Shown piece by piece: positions 6,284 to 10,713 of a stretch of 10,713 bases of DNA; the first letter of the stretch is position 1; the number at the start of each line of letters is the position of its first letter. The stretch comes from CBDUBS01 sp965365445 (GTDB taxonomy: Bacteria; Bacteroidota; Rhodothermia; Rhodothermales; DASSAV01), in assembly GCA_965365445.1 (NCBI GenBank), contig CBDUBS010000122.1, forward strand, positions 1 to 10,713. The letters run 5' to 3'. The notes under the pieces are model-generated. The model was not told the DNA's origin and did not search any database. It worked only from the letters and a program-made list of their open reading frames with translations. The position numbers and the translations under genes were made by a program.

Positions 6284-6322
6284 GATACGGGTTTCAGCCC
6301 CCTGTATCGAGTCCGGGATGAC
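6284..6322. repeat. Second intergenic hairpin with the CCGGGATGAC core
   Basis: GATACGGG (6284-6291) pairs with CCC-T-GTATC (6300-6308) with one bulged base, and the exact 10-mer CCGGGATGAC (6313-6322) shared with 2086-2095 follows. This suggests a diverged copy of the same class of dispersed repeat. It lies in the 237-base gap after the dynamin gene, which holds no gene that I can support. Confidence 0.3.
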
Positions 6323-6342
6323 TGACATGAGCGCGAATTACG

Positions 6343-6356
6343 AGAGGGCGCCCTCT
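6343..6356. repeat. 14-bp perfect palindrome at the dynamin stop codon
   Basis: AGAGGGCGCCCTCT is its own reverse complement and begins at the last base of the dynamin stop codon, read leftward. As RNA it could fold into a 5-bp stem with a GCGC loop. No T-run follows, so it may protect the 3' end rather than terminate, or be a chance feature. Confidence 0.3.
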
Positions 6357-8116
6357 TACCGGGCGGCTTCGATTTCTGCGCGGAGTCCGAGCAGGGCGTC
6401 TTCAACCGCCACGAGTTCGCCCCGCGCTTCGTTAAGGGCGCTCTGGCGGCTTTTGACGAAGCGGCGGTAGGGGGCGACGGCCTCGTTGATCTGCTCGGTA
6501 GCGTCGGCGATTTCCTGATGAACCTGCCGGGAAATGGTGTCGGTGAGGGACGTGCGCAACTCATCGATGCGCTCGTGGAGCGCCTGCCGGGCCTGACGGC
6601 GTTTGCGGGGGAGGAGGTAGAACCCTCCCACGGCCAGCGCCGTTGCGAGCAGGATGCCCGTTACGTCGGCGGCGGCGCCCGTAAGCACCGTAAGCACGAG
6701 CGCGCCGATACCCACGGCGCCTACCTCGGCCAGGGCCGTGGTAGCGAACGCCCCCTGTACCTGGTTGGCCATCTGCCGGGATTCCAGCTCGCGGTCGTAC
6801 CGGTTGACGGCTTCGCGCGCCACGCGCCCGACCGAGTTGAGCAGCGCCTGGCGGTTGTAGGTGAACTGCGGGCCTACCTCGCCAACCATCCCTTCGGCAT
6901 GGCGGGTTAGCTTGCGGCGGTCCAGGTGCGTGCTGATATCCTGCCAGACTTTCAGGTTGCGTTCAACGATCCAATCAACCAGACGGCCGACTTCTTCGGA
7001 GATGCGTTCCGGGGTGTCGGCGATCACCTCTTTCTCGAAAAGGCGGCGGACGCTTTCGGAGTCGAGGAGCATACGGATGCGCCCGATGCGGATCGTTTCC
7101 TCGAAGAAGGCGTCGCCCCGGCGCTCCATGTCGGTCAGGATGGCGTCGAGCCGTGCCAGGCGCGGCTCGAAGTCGCGCAGCATTTCCTCGTGGAACACCC
7201 CGAGCTGACGGCTGATGTTCTCGATAGCCTCTACATCGTCCGCGAGCAGCTTTTGCTGCTGGAACGCCATTTCTTTATAGATGCCGGTAAGGCGCAACCC
7301 AACGTTCAGGGGGTTGAGCAACTTGAGCCGAACCCGCTCCGCCTGATCAAGGGTTTGCGTGAGAAAGGTTTCGACTGCGCCGAAGCCGCTGCGTTTCCAG
7401 AGGATTTCATCCCCATCGAGGCGGGCGAGCATGGCCTGCCTCGAAGATACGGGGAACACCTCCGGCAGCACCCCGAGTTGGCGGCTGACGTTCTCGCGGA
7501 CGAAGGTGACGACCTGCTCCCGCTCCGCTGCGTTTTGCAGGATGTCCACCTTGTTGACGATCACGACGATCTTCTTGCCCCATTGCTGGATGTGTTCCAG
7601 AAACTCCCGCTCGGTTTCGGTATAGGGCCGGTCGGCGGACGTCACGAACAGGACCAGGTCCGAGCGGGGCACGAAATCCCGGGTAAGCTCCTCATGACGG
7701 CGGATGATGGCGTTGGTGCCGGGCGTATCCACGATGCTGATTTCCTTCAGCAGCGGAGCGGGGTGGACGCGTTCGAGCAGAAACGGCTCCGGGGTGTTTT
7801 CTTCGGCTTCCCGACCATACCGGAGTACGTTGATGCGGTCGGTGGTGGGGGTGACCCCTTCGGGCAGCACCCGCTCGCCGAGCAGTGCGTTAATGAAGCT
7901 CGATTTTCCGGAATTGAACTCCCCCGCGATGACGATCAGGAACAGGCCGCCGAGCTGCCGGCGCGCTTCGTCGAAACGCTGCCGGTCGGTGGGCTGTACG
8001 TCGGCGCCGAAACGCTCCAGGGCGGTATCGAGCCGTTCGAGCAGCTCCTGCTCGCGAACGCGCAGCTCCTGCTCGCGCCGGGAAAGGATGGATTTATTCT
8101 GAAACAGGCCGGGCAT
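6356..8116 (-). CDS. Dynamin-family GTPase (bacterial dynamin-like protein)
   Basis: A 586-residue protein with a coiled-coil start (about 8-38) and a dynamin-type G domain. G1 is GEFNSGKSS (65-73), G2 has threonines at 89-92 in GVTPTT, G3 is DTPG (130-133) and G4 is NKVD (188-191), with a likely SSR G5 at 224-226. A long helical stalk-like region follows. Residues about 458-502 form a hydrophobic hairpin of two possible membrane helices, followed by a basic patch (RKRR) and a C-terminal coiled coil to the end. This layout matches bacterial dynamin-like proteins that bind and remodel membranes using GTP. The start ATG at 8116 has no Shine-Dalgarno. Single gene, with no second dynamin beside it as often seen in other bacteria. 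Its membrane target and process cannot be told from sequence. Confidence 0.92.
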   Translation of the reverse strand: MPGLFQNKSILSRREQELRVREQELLERLDTALERFGADVQPTDRQRFDEARRQLGGLFLIVIAGEFNSGKSSFINALLGERVLPEGVTPTTDRINVLRYGREAEENTPEPFLLERVHPAPLLKEISIVDTPGTNAIIRRHEELTRDFVPRSDLVLFVTSADRPYTETEREFLEHIQQWGKKIVVIVNKVDILQNAAEREQVVTFVRENVSRQLGVLPEVFPVSSRQAMLARLDGDEILWKRSGFGAVETFLTQTLDQAERVRLKLLNPLNVGLRLTGIYKEMAFQQQKLLADDVEAIENISRQLGVFHEEMLRDFEPRLARLDAILTDMERRGDAFFEETIRIGRIRMLLDSESVRRLFEKEVIADTPERISEEVGRLVDWIVERNLKVWQDISTHLDRRKLTRHAEGMVGEVGPQFTYNRQALLNSVGRVAREAVNRYDRELESRQMANQVQGAFATTALAEVGAVGIGALVLTVLTGAAADVTGILLATALAVGGFYLLPRKRRQARQALHERIDELRTSLTDTISRQVHQEIADATEQINEAVAPYRRFVKSRQSALNEARGELVAVEDALLGLRAEIEAAR

Positions 8117-8292
8117 AGGGTGTGGAATTAATCTGGCTGGATTTTAGGGCACAGCCGACTTTCCATCGCCCCCTGCTTGAAACGATGTGGGAAGAATATG
8201 CCGGTCGGGGGATGGGGGTCTCCGGCCGCCATCTGCACTGCCGCTCCCGGAACGGGTGTAAAACGCCAAGCCCCATCGGATACCCTTCGGCA

Positions 8293-8652
8293 TTAAAGAC
8301 GCGCCCGGGGGTCGTTCGTCTTTCCAACCAGTTTCGTGACGACGAATATACGTCGTTTGCCGACGATATCGTCCACGACCTGATCATCGAAATATCCCTG
8401 GATGATCATCCTGTTGAACTCCGGGAAGCGGCTGGAGGCAGGGGTGTAGTAATACCCCGAAAGCTCCCTGACGGCGAAAATCGGGGTGCTCACTCTGGTG
8501 CGCAGATTGACCGCCGCATAGAAGAAACCATCCCCCGGAGAAATCTGGATGATGTATTCGTCGTCGGGGAGCGCGTCCCCGGCGTCGGTGGAATCGATGA
8601 ACGCGCAGCCGGCGTCGAGCAGTACGAGCAGGATAACGAGGAGGGATTTCAT
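8293..8652 (-). CDS. Small predicted lipoprotein of unknown function
   Basis: A 119-residue protein with a short hydrophobic signal peptide and lipobox DAGC, Cys16 being the expected lipidation site. The mature part of about 104 residues is rich in aromatic and beta-forming residues (DEYIIQISPGDGFFYAAV, GYYYTP) and has no motif I recognise. I chose the ATG at 8652 because it places the signal peptide at the very N terminus; the frame extends upstream to 8799 but that part reads as non-coding. A GGAG lies 3 bases before the ATG, close for a ribosome-binding site. It is upstream of the dynamin gene in the same direction, with a 176-base gap, so a shared transcript is possible but not shown. Confidence 0.75.
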   Translation of the reverse strand: MKSLLVILLVLLDAGCAFIDSTDAGDALPDDEYIIQISPGDGFFYAAVNLRTRVSTPIFAVRELSGYYYTPASSRFPEFNRMIIQGYFDDQVVDDIVGKRRIFVVTKLVGKTNDPRARL

Positions 8653-8831
8653 GGCTCCGGTATGTCTGGTTACCCGGTGTACACCTATAGCGCCGTGGAT
8701 GTGTAATCCGCGCCGGCGGCAACTGCCCTTCGGTGTGACGGAAGAACAGACAAAGGTGTTGCAAGCGCGAGGGGGATCGGCTGATATACCGGAGTACAAC
8801 GACGCATCGACTACAAATCGGACCTTTTATC
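8653..8831. promoter_or_regulatory. Divergent region with a 10-bp palindrome before the small lipoprotein gene
   Basis: The gap separates the leftward lipoprotein gene from the rightward permease gene. GGTGTACACC (8676-8685) is a perfect palindrome 24 bases upstream of the lipoprotein start, a place where a repressor site could act. Next to it on the minus strand is a -10-like CTATAGG without a matching -35. On the permease side, TTGCAA is followed 20 bases later by TATACC, a poor spacing. Promoters are expected from the gene layout; the boxes are uncertain. Confidence 0.3.
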
Positions 8832-9917
8832 ATGGCAGAGCAGCCTTCGGCTCCACCCCGGTGGGGCGAGCATATGATCCCCTCGGCCAGGCTGAGCACG
8901 TTTGCACGAAACACCATCGAGGTGGTCATCATACTGGCGGTGGCCTACGTGCTGTTCCGGCTTATGGACGCGCTGCTGCTGGGTTTTGCCGGGTTGCTGT
9001 TTGCCGTAATCCTGGATGCGATGACGGGGCTGCTGACCCGCCACGCGCGTATCGGGCGCAAGCCCGCTCTGGCTCTGGTCGTACTGGTGCTGGGCGGCCT
9101 GTTGGCGGCGAGCGTAGTGCTGTTCGGGCCCCAGCTCTCCAATCAGTTCGACGCGTTCACGCAGGCCATACCCACCATGATCGAGCAGGCGCAGCGGGCG
9201 CTCGAACGCGATCCGCTGGGCCGGTACATTCTGGAAGTCGCCGGACGAGGGGGCGGGCTGGCCGAACCGTCCGGGCGGCTCATCACGCAGCTATCCGGAG
9301 CGGCGGTTACGCTGTTCGACGGGTTGCTGACGCTGGTCGTGGTGCTGTTCGTCGGGATTTTCTTCGCAATGGACCCGGACCTGTACCGCCGGAGCGTGCT
9401 TCGCCTGTTTCCGACACCCCGGCAGGAGCGAATCGGGGAAGTACTCGATACGGCCGCCGCCACGCTCAAGCGATGGCTGACGGCCATACTGCTATCCATG
9501 GGATTCGTGTTTCTTGCCACGACGGTCGGGCTGATGATTGCCGGGGTGCCGCAGGCGCTGTTTCTGGGGGTGGTGGCCGGCTTGCTGGATTTCGTGCCGT
9601 TCATAGGGCCGATAGCGGCGGCGTTCCCCGGCATTCTGGTCGGGTTCATGATCAGCCCGACCGTAGGTTGGTACACTGTAATCGTGTACTTCGTCGTACA
9701 GCAGCTCGAGGGGAACGTCGTCACGCCGCTGGTTCAGCAACGGGCCGTGTTCCTTCCTCCGGCCTATGTCATCCTGTCCCTGATGGCGTTCGGATTGCTG
9801 TTCGGACTGCTCGGGGTGCTCCTGGCCACTCCGCTGGCAGCGGTACTGATGGTAGTCATCAAGATGCTGTATATCGAGGATGTACTCGGGCAGGATCCCC
9901 ATCTGGACGGAAAGTGA
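8832..9917 (+). CDS. AI-2E family (TqsA/PerM-like) membrane permease
   Basis: A 361-residue integral membrane protein with the family's usual layout. Membrane helices lie around residues 28-45, 46-64 and 78-99, followed by a non-membrane section (100-155) with amphipathic helices, then further helices around 160-180, 217-237, 241-272, 279-292 and 311-347. Family signatures are VPFIGP (255-260), QQLEGNVVTPLVQ (290-302) and the GLLGVLLATPLAA stretch (325-337). Members include the E. coli autoinducer-2 exporter TqsA and sodium/proton antiporters, so the substrate cannot be named here and quorum-sensing export should not be assumed. The ATG at 8832 lacks a clear Shine-Dalgarno sequence. It is monocistronic: divergent from the lipoprotein gene and convergent with the next gene, with 3 bases between stops. 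Confidence 0.92.
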   Translation: MAEQPSAPPRWGEHMIPSARLSTFARNTIEVVIILAVAYVLFRLMDALLLGFAGLLFAVILDAMTGLLTRHARIGRKPALALVVLVLGGLLAASVVLFGPQLSNQFDAFTQAIPTMIEQAQRALERDPLGRYILEVAGRGGGLAEPSGRLITQLSGAAVTLFDGLLTLVVVLFVGIFFAMDPDLYRRSVLRLFPTPRQERIGEVLDTAAATLKRWLTAILLSMGFVFLATTVGLMIAGVPQALFLGVVAGLLDFVPFIGPIAAAFPGILVGFMISPTVGWYTVIVYFVVQQLEGNVVTPLVQQRAVFLPPAYVILSLMAFGLLFGLLGVLLATPLAAVLMVVIKMLYIEDVLGQDPHLDGK

Positions 9918-9920
9918 CGC

Positions 9921-10262
9921 TCAGAGGGAGGGCGTTCGATCTTCGTGGAGAGGGCTGCGGTCGTCGGCCGGGAAAAGGCCCCAGGAAAACAGCGGCCCAT
10001 CCCGCAACGCCACCACGATGTACCTATCCCCATTCTCCGGGCACAGGACGGCTTGTTCGAGAGAGAGGGGAGGAACGAGGTCGCCGGAGAGCAGCGGCCC
10101 GTCGGGTACCGGCACGAACCGAGGCGGAGCCCCTTCCGCGCTGAGGAGCACGTACCCCCGGTTATATCCGGCGGCGTCGTTTTCGACGGCGAAGGCGGCC
10201 AGCTCCGCCCAGCGAGTCTGCACGGCCTGCCGCAGCTTCTGCTCGTTGCGTTCCGAATCCAT
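9921..10262 (-). CDS. Hypothetical protein of 113 residues
   Basis: A soluble-looking protein with no signal peptide or membrane segment. The first 25 residues are probably a helix, and the rest alternates strands and turns (YVLLSAEG, PVPDGPLLSGD, RYIVVALRDGPLF), with two similar short units ending in DGPL (around 53 and 88) that may be an internal repeat. Support for coding: strong G/C third-position bias, an ATG at 10262 with a good ribosome-binding site GGAGG 6-7 bases upstream, and tight convergence with the permease gene. I do not recognise the family. Confidence 0.65.
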   Translation of the reverse strand: MDSERNEQKLRQAVQTRWAELAAFAVENDAAGYNRGYVLLSAEGAPPRFVPVPDGPLLSGDLVPPLSLEQAVLCPENGDRYIVVALRDGPLFSWGLFPADDRSPLHEDRTPSL

Positions 10263-10531
10263 GCGCTGCCTCCGTTAATGGTTGTTTCCACCGGAATATA
10301 AGGCTATGTAGCGCAATGTATTCCCCGAGCAAACGGATCGAACACCCCGACACCGGACGGGCAAAAACCCCCGATACAAATCAGTCAAAAGTACCGTTGT
10401 GGATTTCATATCCGGGCTGCATATTGTTTCAGGAACAGGCAGCCGTACGGGTGTTGAAGCGCTTTTTGGCCGGCCGGGAACGTCCCGGTTGGTTCGAGCG
10501 TCCACCAGACAGGCAGCCGACATTTTTCCGG
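10263..10531. promoter_or_regulatory. Divergent intergenic region with a 15-bp dyad
   Basis: The region is more A/T-rich than its neighbours between about 10300 and 10440, as expected for promoters serving the leftward hypothetical gene and the rightward membrane protein. CCGGGA (10474-10479) and TCCCGG (10483-10488) form a perfect dyad around ACG, about 45 bases before the membrane-protein ATG, a possible operator. The rightward frame is open across this whole region back to an ATG at 10316, so part of it could be coding if the next gene starts earlier. Confidence 0.3.
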
Positions 10532-10713
10532 ATGGATCAGGGGATGGACCCGTTAGATATAGCCGCACGCATCATACTCGGCATCTCGGTCGTCGTCTCG
10601 CTCATCGTGGCGGGAAGGGTGATCTACGACCTGGCCGTGCATGCGGTATACCGGCGGCTCATCGGCAAATCCGTGTTCTATTTACCGGGCCGGAAAAGCC
10701 CTCCGAGTCGGCG
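10532..10713 (+). CDS. N-terminal part of a membrane protein (truncated by window edge)
   Basis: Sixty codons run to the right edge without a stop. Residues about 13-33 form one strong membrane helix (ARIILGISVVVSLIVAG), followed by a more polar, basic section with VIYDLAVHAVYRR and KSVFYLPGRK. The rest of the protein is outside the window, so the family cannot be named. The start is uncertain: ATGs at 10532 and 10544 are both possible, and the frame stays open upstream to an ATG at 10316. I prefer 10532 because the sequence before it has less coding bias. Confidence 0.6.
   Translation, partial: MDQGMDPLDIAARIILGISVVVSLIVAGRVIYDLAVHAVYRRLIGKSVFYLPGRKSPPSR

Noticed and set aside
6926..8131. 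Long plus-strand open frame of 401 codons
   Set aside because: It lies wholly antisense to the dynamin GTPase, whose motifs are unmistakable; long antisense frames are expected in GC-rich coding DNA.
8122..8706. Plus-strand open frame of 194 codons
   Set aside because: Antisense to the small lipoprotein, with an N-terminal part over a non-coding gap and no domain.
8832..9917. Quorum-sensing autoinducer-2 exporter
   Set aside because: The family name comes from one member; other members transport ions, and no quorum-sensing gene is nearby.
8549..10144. Plus-strand open frame of 531 codons
   Set aside because: It overlaps the AI-2E permease in another frame, is rich in R, G and A as expected of a shifted frame, and has no recognisable domain.
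10483..10507. GGTTCGAG followed by ACCA, resembling the 3' end of a tRNA
   Set aside because: The bases on either side of the TTCGAGC loop do not pair into a T stem, and no anticodon or acceptor stem is present upstream.

Overview
The window is GC-rich bacterial chromosome with closely packed genes. Most genes have no clear Shine-Dalgarno sequence before the start codon. That feature, together with the gene content (a REC-PP2C phosphatase with RsbW- and RsbV-like partners, a lone dynamin-like GTPase, an SdiA-regulated-type lipoprotein, an AI-2E family permease), would fit a GC-rich member of the Bacteroidota/Rhodothermota. This placement is an inference; no rRNA, tRNA or other phylogenetic marker is present. 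I see no phage gene, transposase, CRISPR array or tRNA.

Layout. Bases 1-211 hold the 3' end of a rightward gene of unknown function. It converges, with a 2-base gap, on a leftward PD-(D/E)XK (Cas4/RecB-like) nuclease gene (214-912). A divergent intergenic region leads to a rightward beta-propeller lipoprotein (1102-1953). Next come a hairpin that looks like a dispersed repeat, a small leftward helical protein (2228-2458), and a leftward three-gene partner-switching operon: STAS antagonist (4271-4609), HATPase anti-sigma-like kinase (3766-4221), and response-regulator/PP2C phosphatase (2638-3747). Rightward from a divergent regulatory region with a clear inverted repeat lies a free-standing B3/B4-domain protein (4853-5524). 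Next, leftward, are a frameshifted small Cys-rich membrane-type gene (5597-5814) that appears whole only when one base is restored, a second small helical protein (5879-6118), and a dynamin-like GTPase (6356-8116). The right part has a leftward small lipoprotein (8293-8652), a rightward AI-2E family permease (8832-9917), a leftward hypothetical protein (9921-10262), and the start of a rightward membrane protein cut by the window edge.

How the parts work together. Only the partner-switching operon is a clear functional unit. A phosphorelay input to the REC domain should control the PP2C domain, which dephosphorylates the STAS protein, which then binds the HATPase kinase and releases that kinase's target. 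No sigma factor or other target is encoded nearby. The other genes look like single-gene housekeeping or envelope functions.

The two observations I rate highest are that the two small helical proteins are paralogues of each other (19 of 60 residues identical without a gap) although about 3.4 kb apart, and that 5597-5814 is a recognisable gene broken by a single-base frameshift.
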